From positions 38,094 to 102,093 of the forward strand of contig JAPLEB010000054.1 in NCBI GenBank assembly GCA_026391555.1: a DNA stretch of 64,000 nt, in the 5' to 3' direction. The stretch comes from Bacteroidia bacterium (GTDB lineage: Bacteria > Bacteroidota > Bacteroidia > Bacteroidales > VadinHA17). Made by a program: the position numbers and the translations under genes. Below the pieces are notes generated by a model that was given only the letters and a program-made list of their open reading frames with translations, was not told where the DNA came from and did not search any database. Positions 28,738 to 38,425 of the stretch are shown here, piece by piece (position 1 is the stretch's first letter; the number at the start of each line of letters is the position of its first letter).

Positions 28738-29814
28738 ATGGCGAAACGACTAATTCTGGCAATCAACCCAGGATCAACATCTACCAAATTTTCTCTATAT
28801 GAAGAGGAAAACCTGGTTTTTGAAAAGACCCTGAGACATACTTCTGAAGAACTTTCAGGCTATGAAAATATTACTGATCAGTTTCATTTCAGAAAAGACC
28901 TCATAATGAATGAGTTGTTCGAAAGGAAAACAGATTTTGCAGCCATTGCAGCTGTTGTCGGTCGCGGTGGCTTGGTAAAATCCATAGAATCAGGCATATA
29001 TACGGTTAATCAAAAAATGAAGGATGACCTGAAAGCCGGGGTTTCAGGTCAGCATGCCAGTAACCTTGGTGGACTTATTGCGGATGATATTGCTTCTTCT
29101 TTACCTGAAGCAAATGCATATATTGTTGATCCGGTTGTCGTGGATGAACTTCAATCTATTGCCAGAATTTCAGGGCACCCGGAGATTGAAAGGAAATCTA
29201 TTTTTCACGCCCTGAACCAGAAAGCTGTTGCACGTGTTTATGCCGCCTCAATTGGCAGGAAATATGAAGATTTAAACCTTGTTGTTGCCCACATGGGTGG
29301 AGGGGTGAGTGTTGGAGCACATAAAAACGGCAGGGTAATTGATGTGAATAATGCCCTTCATGGTGATGGTCCCTTTACTCCTGAACGCACAGGGGGATTA
29401 CCTTCCGGACAACTTGTTGATCTCTGCTTCAGCGAAAAATTCTCTCATTCTGAACTTAAGTCAATGATTACCGGGAGAGGAGGAATGGTGGCGTACCTCG
29501 GCACTAATAATTTTAAGGAGGTATGTAGAATGGCAGAAAACGGAGACAAGAAAGCTCTGCTGATAAGAGATGCAGCTTCCTACCAGATTGGAAAAGAGAT
29601 AGGAGCAATGGCAGCAGTTTTAAATGGACAGGTAGATGCAATAATTCTTACCGGAGGAATGGCGTATCAGGAGACAAATATTAAAAGTATCAAATCGATG
29701 GTTGATTTTATTGCAGAAGTCGTTGTCTATCCGGGTGAAGATGAAATGAAAGCGCTTGCATTTAATGGCCTGCTTGCCCTGAATGAGAAAATCGAGATCA
29801 AAATCTATTCGTAG
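28738..29814 (+). CDS. buk: Butyrate kinase
   Basis: ILAINPGSTSTKFSLYEEE, VVAHMGGGVSVGAHKNGR, LTGGMAYQETNIKSI; start at MAKRLI (28738) rather than ORF start 28678. Confidence 0.92.
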   Translation: MAKRLILAINPGSTSTKFSLYEEENLVFEKTLRHTSEELSGYENITDQFHFRKDLIMNELFERKTDFAAIAAVVGRGGLVKSIESGIYTVNQKMKDDLKAGVSGQHASNLGGLIADDIASSLPEANAYIVDPVVVDELQSIARISGHPEIERKSIFHALNQKAVARVYAASIGRKYEDLNLVVAHMGGGVSVGAHKNGRVIDVNNALHGDGPFTPERTGGLPSGQLVDLCFSEKFSHSELKSMITGRGGMVAYLGTNNFKEVCRMAENGDKKALLIRDAASYQIGKEIGAMAAVLNGQVDAIILTGGMAYQETNIKSIKSMVDFIAEVVVYPGEDEMKALAFNGLLALNEKIEIKIYS

Positions 29815-29825
29815 AGAAGTTAAGG

Positions 29826-30515
29826 TTAAGGATTATTTAATGCAACAGGTATTACCTTCCCATTCATGAATTTGTGTCCATTCAGAGCAAAACCGCAAAT
29901 AAATTCTGCCATTTCTTTTGATGTAACAGGAGCTATATAGCCGGGAAAAACTTCCTCAAGCATCTCTGTTTGTACAGCGCCCAGCGCCAGGCAGTTCACA
30001 CAGATTCCTGATTCCTTGAATTCTGCCGCCAGACACTCTGAAAGACAGGATAATGCAGCTTTAGATGCACTGTAAAATGAGAGTCCTTTATACTTTGCAC
30101 TACCCTGAAAACCTCCCATACTGGAAATATTTACAATATGAGATCCCTCTGGCATTAGTGGTTTTATAATCCGGATAGCTGAAGCAGGTCCAAAGAAGTT
30201 TGTTTCCATCATCAACCTGGCATAACTGTTTGCAATCTCCATAAATTCTTTTGCAACAAGCAAACCTGCTATATTTATAAGGATGTCAACTCTCTTAAAA
30301 TGACTGTAAACCGTGTCTCTGAACGATTCAATCTGTGTATCAAAAACTGACAGGTCTAAAGGCAGTATGTAAACATTTTTAAACCGGGATGAAAGCCATT
30401 TCAGAGCCTTTTCATTCCTTCCGGTCACAAGAATTTGGTTACTAATATCTTGCGCCAGATAAAGAACAACCTCTTTTCCAATACCCCGGGTTCCACCGTT
30501 AACTATAATATTCAT
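29826..30515 (-). CDS. Short-chain dehydrogenase/reductase
   Basis: NGGTRGIGKEVV, INIAGLL, YSASKAALSCLSECLA. Confidence 0.88.
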   Translation of the reverse strand: MNIIVNGGTRGIGKEVVLYLAQDISNQILVTGRNEKALKWLSSRFKNVYILPLDLSVFDTQIESFRDTVYSHFKRVDILINIAGLLVAKEFMEIANSYARLMMETNFFGPASAIRIIKPLMPEGSHIVNISSMGGFQGSAKYKGLSFYSASKAALSCLSECLAAEFKESGICVNCLALGAVQTEMLEEVFPGYIAPVTSKEMAEFICGFALNGHKFMNGKVIPVALNNP

Positions 30516-30820
30516 TTCAATTAGTAATTGCTATACTCAGATACTATCTTTAAAAAAATGTTTACTAAGATATTAAATAATTGGATACTAATCTGTACAT
30601 AAAGTGAGCTAAAATTTTAAGTTTTTACTTAAACCTTATAATATTGTTATTAACTACTCCCCTTATACTTCCGACTTCGAGCTTCCGTCTTCCAATTCAT
30701 TCCTTAAAAAGATTGAATGTGGAATATATTAATAAATGCATTTTTTCGTTTATTTGTAATGTTCATTTGTAACGTTTCAAATTTGTAAATATGACCCTCA
30801 AATTAAATGGAACTTTTTTC

Positions 30821-31387
30821 ATGCGCCTTACACGGAATATGATCTTTATTACACTGATATTGTTTACATTAGCTCCTGTCTTATGCGGCCAGAAAACCAG
30901 GGAAGAACCGCCTCCATTCAGAGAGAGATTATTCTTTGGCGGAAATTTCGGGTTGCAGTTTGGAACTATTACCGATATTCAGGTCTCCCCGATTATTGGA
31001 TTGTGGGTATTGCCCCGAATAGCTGTTGCAGTAGGACCCGACTATAGATTCTATAAAGACCCGGTTGACCGGACCAATATTTTCGGAGGGAAAGGATATT
31101 TACAATTTGTTGTTATTCAGGATATTAATTCAGTAATTCCTGTTGGAGTTCATACAGGAGTTTTTCTTCATTTAGAAGATGAACTGCTAAGCCTCGAGTC
31201 TTCCGTCTGGAAAAACCCCCCTATAACTTCTGAACGGTTTAATTTAAATACTGTTCTTGCCGGTGGAGGAATCAGTCAGCAGATAGGCAGGAGAGCTTCT
31301 CTGAATATCATGGTTTTATGGGCTTTAAATGATTCAGGTTATGGAGTTTATAGTAATCCGGAAATAAGAGTCAGTTTTAATTTTTAA
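30821..31387 (+). CDS. Putative outer-membrane beta-barrel protein, function unknown
   Basis: Signal peptide MRLTRNMIFITLILFTLAPVLCGQ; ends in aromatic-rich IRVSFNF; alternative upstream start 30791. Confidence 0.65.
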   Translation: MRLTRNMIFITLILFTLAPVLCGQKTREEPPPFRERLFFGGNFGLQFGTITDIQVSPIIGLWVLPRIAVAVGPDYRFYKDPVDRTNIFGGKGYLQFVVIQDINSVIPVGVHTGVFLHLEDELLSLESSVWKNPPITSERFNLNTVLAGGGISQQIGRRASLNIMVLWALNDSGYGVYSNPEIRVSFNF

Positions 31388-31515
31388 TTGGTTCCAACAA
31401 GCTGTCTTGATTGTACCAATCTGTTCTATAATTATTCTGAAAATTATTATTTTATTATTTACCTGCAGGTAATTTAAATTATATTGGCCCCGGTTTAAAA
31501 AAAAATGAAATTGAA

Positions 31516-32052
31516 ATGAAAATTGAAAAGAATAAAATGGTTTCTCTTATTTATGAATTGAGGGAAAATGATCCGGAAGGCAGAATAATTGAATCTCTGG
31601 ATGAGAATAAGCCTCTTGCATTTATCTTTGGCACCGGCAAATTACTTCCGGCTTTTGAATCAAACATCAATTCATTGATTAAAGGAGATATCTTCAGGTT
31701 CACCATGGATTCTGAAATGGCTTATGGGGAAAAAAGGGAAGAGATGATAGTCAACGTTCCGATTGCTGTTTTTGAAACAGATGGAAAACTAAATGAAGAC
31801 ATTTGTCAGGTAGGGAATGATGTCCCGATGATGGATACAGAGGGTAACCCTTTGAATGGCATAATAAACGAAATAGCAGACACTTACGTTAAGATGGATT
31901 TTAACCACCCTATGGCTGGTCTTGATCTGTTCTTTTCAGGTAAAATAATTGATGTTCGGGATGCTGCTATTGAAGAAATAGCCGGGATGAATCATTCATG
32001 TTCTTCCTGTGGCAATATTAGTGAAAATGGGTGCCCCGGTTCTTGTAGTTAA
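31516..32052 (+). CDS. FKBP/SlyD-like peptidyl-prolyl isomerase with C-terminal Cys-rich tail
   Basis: VSLIYELREND, LPAFESNINSLIKGD, MAYGEKREEMIVNVP; tail MNHSCSSCGNISENGCPGSCS. Confidence 0.85.
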   Translation: MKIEKNKMVSLIYELRENDPEGRIIESLDENKPLAFIFGTGKLLPAFESNINSLIKGDIFRFTMDSEMAYGEKREEMIVNVPIAVFETDGKLNEDICQVGNDVPMMDTEGNPLNGIINEIADTYVKMDFNHPMAGLDLFFSGKIIDVRDAAIEEIAGMNHSCSSCGNISENGCPGSCS

Positions 32053-32076
32053 TAAACTGGTTATCAGGATATAATA

Positions 32077-33312
32077 TTAAACTTTAAGATTTTCTCCTTC
32101 TGATTTTGCGATTATCACCGCACAGCAGGTGTCACCATAAACATTGATGGTGGTCCGGAACATATCCAGAATACGGTCTACAGCAAGGATAAGACCAATA
32201 CCCTCAAGAGGAAGTCCTACGGCTTCCAGAACTACGGTCATCATAACCAATCCAGCCATAGGAATCCCAGCCGATCCAATAGCGGCAAGAAGCGCGGTGA
32301 AGATAACAATTACCTGTTGTCCGAAAGTAAGATCAATTCCATAAGCCTGGGCAATAAATATTACTGCAACACATTCATAAAGAGCTGTACCATTCATGTT
32401 TACGGTTGCACCAAGTGGTAAAGTAAAACTGGCAATCTTGTTTGAAACACCATCTTCAACCTCAACAGCTTTCATCGTCAGAGGAAGAGTTGCATTTGAC
32501 GATGATGTTGAAAAGGCAGTTAATAGAGGTGTTGCCATGTTTTTCATATGTTTTACCGGATTTGCCCTTCCGAGCAGCTTTACTGACAGAGGAAGGGTAA
32601 CAAGGCCATGAATAATCAAACCGAGTAAAACTGTTATGAAGTAAAGTCCTAACCTGCTGATAACTTCACTGATCTCATTTCCCATCTGAATCTGCCGGGC
32701 TATTACCATGGCAGTAATACTAAATATACCCAAAGGGGTAAACCTGATGATAAAAAGAGTGATTTTCATTATAACATCAAGTGCAGCATTCAAAACGTCA
32801 GTAATCATGATACGCGGTTTTTCATTCACTTTTGTAATAAAAAACCCGAATAAAATGGCAAAGAAGATTATTGAAAGCATCTGTCCCTTCATCAGGGATT
32901 CGAAAATATTTGTCGGGACGATCTTTATCAGGGTTTGTCCGAAACTGTCTGAAACTGCCGAAATATTTTCAACCGGCACTTTAAAGCCAAGTTCAGCGCC
33001 AACCCCTGGTTTAATGGTAATGACAAGTATAAAACCAGTAATTATTGCTGCAAGTGTTGATATAATATAATAGCTCATTGTTTTCAACCCAAGTCTGCCA
33101 AGGTTACCACCGCTTCCTACACTCGCAACGCCTGTTGTTATTGAGCAAAAAATAAGTGGAACAATTATCATATTAAGGGCACGTAGAAAAATTTCTCCTA
33201 TCCAATTTGTGTAAATTGTTGTATCAGGTAAAAAATATCCGAAGAACCCACCTGCAACAAGAGTTATAATAATTTGGTAATGAAGCGGAATTGAAAATCC
33301 TGGTCTGGTCAT
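32077..33312 (-). CDS. Dicarboxylate/amino acid:cation symporter (DAACS family)
   Basis: FSTSSSNATLPLTMKAVE, PLGATVNMNGTALYE, GSAGIPMAGLVMMTVVL. Confidence 0.93.
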   Translation of the reverse strand: MTRPGFSIPLHYQIIITLVAGGFFGYFLPDTTIYTNWIGEIFLRALNMIIVPLIFCSITTGVASVGSGGNLGRLGLKTMSYYIISTLAAIITGFILVITIKPGVGAELGFKVPVENISAVSDSFGQTLIKIVPTNIFESLMKGQMLSIIFFAILFGFFITKVNEKPRIMITDVLNAALDVIMKITLFIIRFTPLGIFSITAMVIARQIQMGNEISEVISRLGLYFITVLLGLIIHGLVTLPLSVKLLGRANPVKHMKNMATPLLTAFSTSSSNATLPLTMKAVEVEDGVSNKIASFTLPLGATVNMNGTALYECVAVIFIAQAYGIDLTFGQQVIVIFTALLAAIGSAGIPMAGLVMMTVVLEAVGLPLEGIGLILAVDRILDMFRTTINVYGDTCCAVIIAKSEGENLKV

Positions 33313-33508
33313 ACAATAAATATTTTATCGCGATAAAGAAAATTAATCTTTAGGATAATTCCTGTTAAATCAATAATTATTTTATTACAGGGTAAAAAAT
33401 TAAAGCTCCACATGATTGAATAATTGAACAGGAGTGATAGGATAGGCCGGAATTTTCAATATTGCAGAAAACTAAATATCGTAATACAATCATACAGTAT
33501 ATTTAGGT

Positions 33509-33520
33509 TTACATTTGTAA
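33509..33520. promoter_or_regulatory. Operator-like inverted repeat TTACATTTGTAA
   Basis: TTACA-N2-TGTAA; one of four perfect copies in 33509..33917. Confidence 0.5.
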
Positions 33521-33543
33521 CCTATCATAATTCGCAATATTAA

Positions 33544-33555
33544 TTACATTTGTAA
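33544..33555. promoter_or_regulatory. Operator-like inverted repeat TTACATTTGTAA
   Basis: TTACA-N2-TGTAA. Confidence 0.5.
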
Positions 33556-33859
33556 TCGTTTTTATGACAGAATCATGTTACAAGACTAAATATTTATTGT
33601 TTAATTGTAGTAATAGTTTTAAAAATCATTAAATCAATACTATAAGTCTAATTAATTAATGTCTTTATCAACTATATTCATATAAAACCGATCTTAAAGG
33701 ACCTGCAATGTTTAGAAAATACTATTAAAACACAGCATGCCAATCTATTATGAATCTAACCTGCTATAGAACTTTATATAATAACTTCATGTAATCATCA
33801 TAATATCAATTATATATACTTTTAATCAAAGTAACTGAAAATTGCAATTGATTGTGTAA

Positions 33860-33871
33860 TTACACATGTAA
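33860..33871. promoter_or_regulatory. Operator-like inverted repeat TTACACATGTAA
   Basis: TTACA-N2-TGTAA. Confidence 0.5.
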
Positions 33872-33905
33872 CCTATTAATGTTACAGATGGCAACTTATA
33901 ATTGT

Positions 33906-33917
33906 TTACATTTGTAA
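33906..33917. promoter_or_regulatory. Operator-like inverted repeat TTACATTTGTAA overlapping a TAnnTTTG -7 element
   Basis: TTACA-N2-TGTAA, 16 bp upstream of the XRE regulator ATG. Confidence 0.55.
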
Positions 33918-33933
33918 TACTAATTATTTTGAT

Positions 33934-34371
33934 ATGAAAGAACGGTTACTTGAATTCCTAAAATCAGAAAACAAATCTTCGGCACAACTTGCGGAAGAAA
34001 TAGGTGTTCAGCCTTCCGGTATCTCCCATATACTCTCCGGAAGGAATAATCCAAGCCTGGATTTTGTATTGAAAATGCTTGAAAAATATCAATACCTTTC
34101 AACAGATTGGCTGTTATTCGGAAAAGGATCTATGTATAAAGACATTAAGATGCAGTCTCTGTTTGGCGAAAACAGCAGTTTAGAACTGGATGACGCTTCG
34201 AAACTTCTTAAAAATGTGCCACAGAAACCGGAAATTGAGTTTCAGAATGTCAGAAAAGATGGACAAATGAAGGATTCTGAGGTTCCAACTAATAATAGCA
34301 CCTCATTAGTTGAGAAAATTGTCTGGTTCTACGATAATAATAGTTTTGAGGAATACTTTCCCAGCCACTGA
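33934..34371 (+). CDS. XRE-family helix-turn-helix transcriptional regulator
   Basis: KSSAQLAEEIGVQPSGISHILSGRNNPSLDFVLKMLEKY. Confidence 0.88.
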   Translation: MKERLLEFLKSENKSSAQLAEEIGVQPSGISHILSGRNNPSLDFVLKMLEKYQYLSTDWLLFGKGSMYKDIKMQSLFGENSSLELDDASKLLKNVPQKPEIEFQNVRKDGQMKDSEVPTNNSTSLVEKIVWFYDNNSFEEYFPSH

Positions 34372-34451
34372 TACCTCATCAGACCATTAAAATCAATAAT
34401 ATTATCGTGAAATCAGTCATTAAAATTATCTTTGTGATAAACGCAATGTAG

Positions 34452-35219
34452 ATGGCAAAGCGCATAGAAGATCTTAAAATAATTGAAAATAAGCGTCTTA
34501 ACAATGATTTCTTTGTTCTTGAACTCTCAGCGAATGATAAACTTCCTGTTTTTAAGCCTGGTCAGTTTGTTCAGGTAAGGGTTGATGGTAGCCCTAAAAC
34601 ATTTCTACGTCGGCCTATTTCAATACACGATGTTGATTACGGTAGAAATACATTTAAGTTACTGATTCAAATTACAGGGAAAGGTACAAAAACTCTCTCC
34701 AAACTCAGTAATGGAGATTTTCTGAATCTGATTTATCCCCTTGGTAACTCGTTCGGTTTGCCTGACAAAAACGAAAAAATCCTTCTTGTTGGAGGCGGAT
34801 GTGGTGTAGCCCCTTTATTATTTTTGGGAAAATATTTAAAATCAAATGGTTATGTTCCTGATATTCTTTTTGGTTTTAGAAATAGTGAACGAATCATCGA
34901 GCTTGAAGAATATTTAGAAATTGGGAAAGTATTTCTTACAACAGAGGATGGTTCAAGAGGAGAAAAAGGCTACATTACCAGCCATTCAATCTTTTCAAAC
35001 GGCACATATGACAAAATCTATTGCTGCGGACCTGATTCTATGATGCGGGCTATAGCCGGTTACTGCAAAAAAAACAATATCGCATGTGAAGTGTCGCTCG
35101 AAAACCTTATGGCATGCGGTATTGGTGCCTGTCTGTGTTGTATAGTTGATACTGTTAATGGCAATCTTTGCACCTGCATCGACGGACCGGTTTTCAATAT
35201 AACTGAATTAAAATGGTGA
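34452..35219 (+). CDS. pyrK: Dihydroorotate dehydrogenase electron transfer subunit
   Basis: [54 protein letters not shown]. Confidence 0.9.
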   Translation: MAKRIEDLKIIENKRLNNDFFVLELSANDKLPVFKPGQFVQVRVDGSPKTFLRRPISIHDVDYGRNTFKLLIQITGKGTKTLSKLSNGDFLNLIYPLGNSFGLPDKNEKILLVGGGCGVAPLLFLGKYLKSNGYVPDILFGFRNSERIIELEEYLEIGKVFLTTEDGSRGEKGYITSHSIFSNGTYDKIYCCGPDSMMRAIAGYCKKNNIACEVSLENLMACGIGACLCCIVDTVNGNLCTCIDGPVFNITELKW

Positions 35220-36130
35220 ACCTTGGCTTTTCTATCGGTGATTTGCATTTTAAAAACCCGGTGCTGACAGCTTCAGGTACTTTTGGATATGGACCTGAAT
35301 TTGATGATTTTCTGGATGTTTCAAGGTTAGGTGGTATTGTTGTTAAAGGAACAACCCTTGAACCCAGGGAAGGCAATCTCTATCCCCGGATGGCTGAAAC
35401 TCCTTCAGGCATGCTTAATGCTGTGGGTTTACAGAATAAAGGGATTGATTACTTTGAAAAAAATATTTATCCGAGCATCTCAGGGTATGATACTAACATA
35501 ATTGTAAATATAAATGGTAGCTATGTTGATGATTATGTTACTCTTGCTGAAAGGATAAACACGCTTGATAAGATACCGGCTGTTGAGCTAAATATTTCCT
35601 GTCCTAATGTAAAAATGGGGGGAATGGCATTTGGAACCAATCTCGATTCAGCGCGTGAAGTAACAAGGGCTGTACGAGCTGCCTATTCAAAAATACTTAT
35701 TGTAAAATTATCTCCCAATGTTACAAATATTGTTGATTTTGCCAAAGTTGTTGAAGAAGAAGGAGCTGATTCTATTTCGCTGATAAATACTATACTGGGT
35801 ATGTCTATTGATGTTGAAAAAATGAGACCTGCTCTATCCACCATAACCGGGGGGCTGTCCGGACCAGCGATTAAACCGGTGGCGCTAAGAATGGTTTGGC
35901 AGGTTGCAAAAGCTGTAAAAATTCCGGTTATCGGGATGGGAGGAATTATGACAACCTCAGATGCATTGGAATTTCTTCTGGCAGGAGCAAGCGCTGTTCA
36001 GATAGGAACAGCTTCGTTTATTGATCCCCAGGCATCAATAAAAATATTAGAGGGTATTGAGAAGTATCTTATTGAAAAAGGTTTTTCAGAAATAAAGGAA
36101 ATTGTTGGGTACATTAACCGGACAAAATGA
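35213..36130 (+). CDS. pyrD: Dihydroorotate dehydrogenase (class 1B)
   Basis: [53 protein letters not shown]; overlaps pyrK by 7 bp. Confidence 0.95.
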   Translation: MVNLGFSIGDLHFKNPVLTASGTFGYGPEFDDFLDVSRLGGIVVKGTTLEPREGNLYPRMAETPSGMLNAVGLQNKGIDYFEKNIYPSISGYDTNIIVNINGSYVDDYVTLAERINTLDKIPAVELNISCPNVKMGGMAFGTNLDSAREVTRAVRAAYSKILIVKLSPNVTNIVDFAKVVEEEGADSISLINTILGMSIDVEKMRPALSTITGGLSGPAIKPVALRMVWQVAKAVKIPVIGMGGIMTTSDALEFLLAGASAVQIGTASFIDPQASIKILEGIEKYLIEKGFSEIKEIVGYINRTK

Positions 36131-36275
36131 ATAAAGTCAACAATCTGAATGAAATATGTTCATATTCTAAATGAAAAACATTATATTGTTTAATATTTTA
36201 ATCTCTGTTTTTTCCTATAAATTTGTAAGAATATAAAAACATATTGTTTCAATCTATTAATCAATCATCTTAGAA

Positions 36276-36746
36276 ATGTCAGAAAATTTACAAATTGATA
36301 ATCTTGATAGAAAGATTCTCGATATCATTACCAAAAATGCAAGGATCCCATACCTCAAAGTTGCCAGGGAGTGTGGTGTTTCAGGCGCTGCAATACATCA
36401 ACGCGTTCAGAGGCTTATCAGGATTGGTGTTATAAGAGGTTCTGAATTTAAAGTCGATCCTGTAATGGTTGGCTTCAAAACATGTGCATATATTGGTATT
36501 TTTTTAGACCACCCCGGCCATTTCCGGGAAGTGATAACAAAATTCAGGGATATTCCTGAGATCATTGAATGTCACTACACTACAGGTAATTATTCGCTAT
36601 TTATAAAAGTATATACACGTGATAATGAACACCTGCGGATGATACTTACCGATACGATCCAGAACATATCAGGTATAGTACGCACGGAAACTTTAATATC
36701 CCTTGAGGAATCAATAAACAGGCAGATACCTGTTCTTTCAAGATAG
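36276..36746 (+). CDS. Lrp/AsnC family transcriptional regulator
   Basis: IDNLDRKILDIITKNARIPYLKVARECGVSGAAIHQRVQRL. Confidence 0.92.
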   Translation: MSENLQIDNLDRKILDIITKNARIPYLKVARECGVSGAAIHQRVQRLIRIGVIRGSEFKVDPVMVGFKTCAYIGIFLDHPGHFREVITKFRDIPEIIECHYTTGNYSLFIKVYTRDNEHLRMILTDTIQNISGIVRTETLISLEESINRQIPVLSR

Positions 36747-36842
36747 ATAATACGTAATTATTAAGTATTAAGTATTTGCGCTACTGCCAGCTTATTAAAT
36801 CAATTAAGTGAGGAAAAAACCCGGGAAAAGTGTTACATTTTT

Positions 36843-36873
36843 TTTGCATTAGATTAAATTTATCATACATTTG
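36843..36873 (+). promoter_or_regulatory. Bacteroidota-type promoter for tRNA-Lys (TTTG-N19-TACATTTG)
   Basis: Matches the -33 TTTG / -7 TAnnTTTG consensus with 19 bp spacing. Confidence 0.7.
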
Positions 36874-36893
36874 CACTCGCAAAAATAAAGGAG

Positions 36894-36966
36894 GATTCAG
36901 TAGCTCAGCTGGTAGAGCACATCCCTTTTAAGGATGGGGTCCTGGGTTCGAGCCCCAGCTGGATCA
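36894..36966 (+). tRNA. tRNA-Lys (anticodon TTT)
   Basis: Full cloverleaf: GATTCAG/CTGGATC acceptor, CATCC CTTTTAA GGATG anticodon arm, CTGGG TTCGAGC CCCAG T arm. Confidence 0.97.
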
Positions 36967-36969
36967 CAT

Positions 36970-36995
36970 AAAGGAAAGCAAATGCTTTCCTTTTT
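36970..36995 (+). terminator. Terminator after tRNA-Lys
   Basis: AAAGGAAAGCA / TGCTTTCCTTT hairpin plus T-run. Confidence 0.8.
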
Positions 36996-37216
36996 CATTT
37001 TAAATCTGCTAATTTAGCACAACAGCCAGCGAGTTTGCACGAAATGTCAAAATAGCCTTCAAAAATAAAATATGCATTTTCAAACAGCACCAAAGCAACC
37101 TTAATCCATAAGATTTAGTTATGTTATTAGTAGTACATATATAATCTATTTGACTTACGTATTTATTTTTTTATATATTTGTATTTAATTAAAAATATGA
37201 ATCAATTTAAACTGCT

Positions 37217-38299
37217 ATGAATAGACTAATTACAAAACGACTTGGGACTCTGTTGAGCGCCCTTTTTATTATTTCATCGGTATCATTTTCGCAATTTGAT
37301 AACATTGATTTCTTAAGAAGCGCCCCTGCAGATGGCGTAAAACTACTCCAGGCTTATATTTCTCCATACGCAAATGCCTTTGGAGCAGGTCTTAACGGAG
37401 GATGGTATAATACCGCGAGACCTCATAAAATCCTTGGATTCGATATCACAACAAGTGTCAATGTGGGAATGGTTCCTTCATCTGCTAATACTTTTGATGT
37501 TACCAAGATTGGTCTTACCAGCCTTACAGGTACAGGTATGGCATCCACAATTGCCGGTCCGGATATAAGTGGTCCGCTTATGACCTATAAAGTAAGTGGC
37601 ATCACCCTTGCATCATTCAATGCTCCTCCCGGAGTTGCATGGGCATATGTACCGGCACCTACTGCCCAGATCGGTTTAGGGCTCCCTTTTGGAACCGAAG
37701 TTAAGTTCAGGTTTATTCCAAAAATCATGATTGGGGAGGACGGTGATATCTCCCTTTGGGGTGTTGGTGTGATGCACAGTCTTTTGCAATATTTACCGGG
37801 ATACAAAATGTTACCTTTATTCGATGTTTCACTTTTTGGTGGATATACAAAGCTGGAGGGAAATATTCCGCTGAGTTTGCAACCAGATCCTTTAGTTAAT
37901 CAGACTTATACAACAACTTACCTTGCAACAAAACCATTCGATAATCAAAAATTGAATATGAGTGTTGAAGCGTTAAATATAAATGCAATAGCTTCACTTA
38001 ACCTGCCTGTAATTACCTTCTATGGCGGACTTGGTTATAGTAAAACAAAAACAGGAATGGAGTTAATAGGAAACTTTCCTACTCCGAAGCCTGTCGCTAC
38101 CCCTATTCCTCATGCTGAATATAATGAGAGTGGTGTAATAAAAGGTACAAATTTCACGAATATGGATATTGAGAACTTTTCCGGAATACGAGCTAATATT
38201 GGTTTAAGGATCAAGCTTGCTATTATCACAATTCACGCTGATTTTACCAGGGCCCAATATAATATTTTATCAGCAGGATTTGGAATCTCGATCAGATAA
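37217..38299 (+). CDS. DUF6588-like outer-membrane protein
   Basis: Signal peptide; LLQAYISPYANAFGAGLNGGWYNTARPHKILGFDITTSV; family assignment from memory. Confidence 0.7.
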   Translation: MNRLITKRLGTLLSALFIISSVSFSQFDNIDFLRSAPADGVKLLQAYISPYANAFGAGLNGGWYNTARPHKILGFDITTSVNVGMVPSSANTFDVTKIGLTSLTGTGMASTIAGPDISGPLMTYKVSGITLASFNAPPGVAWAYVPAPTAQIGLGLPFGTEVKFRFIPKIMIGEDGDISLWGVGVMHSLLQYLPGYKMLPLFDVSLFGGYTKLEGNIPLSLQPDPLVNQTYTTTYLATKPFDNQKLNMSVEALNINAIASLNLPVITFYGGLGYSKTKTGMELIGNFPTPKPVATPIPHAEYNESGVIKGTNFTNMDIENFSGIRANIGLRIKLAIITIHADFTRAQYNILSAGFGISIR

Positions 38300-38321
38300 C
38301 AGGAACTAAAATATTTTCTGA

Positions 38322-38361
38322 AATCCCCGGGGTTCATAAACTGTCCCGGGGATTTTTTTTT
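38322..38361 (+). terminator. Rho-independent terminator
   Basis: AATCCCCGGG / CCCGGGGATT followed by T-run. Confidence 0.85.
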
Positions 38362-38425
38362 AAACTTTGGAATTATACAATTGTATCTTTAATAATTGGA
38401 AAATTACTTTTAAACAAAGCAATTA

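Noticed and set aside
30661-30700. CTTCCGACTTCGAGCTTCCGTCTTCC low-complexity stretch as a regulatory site
   Set aside because: It looks like another short degenerate intergenic repeat (CTTCCG/CTTCGA), with too few units to support a specific claim.
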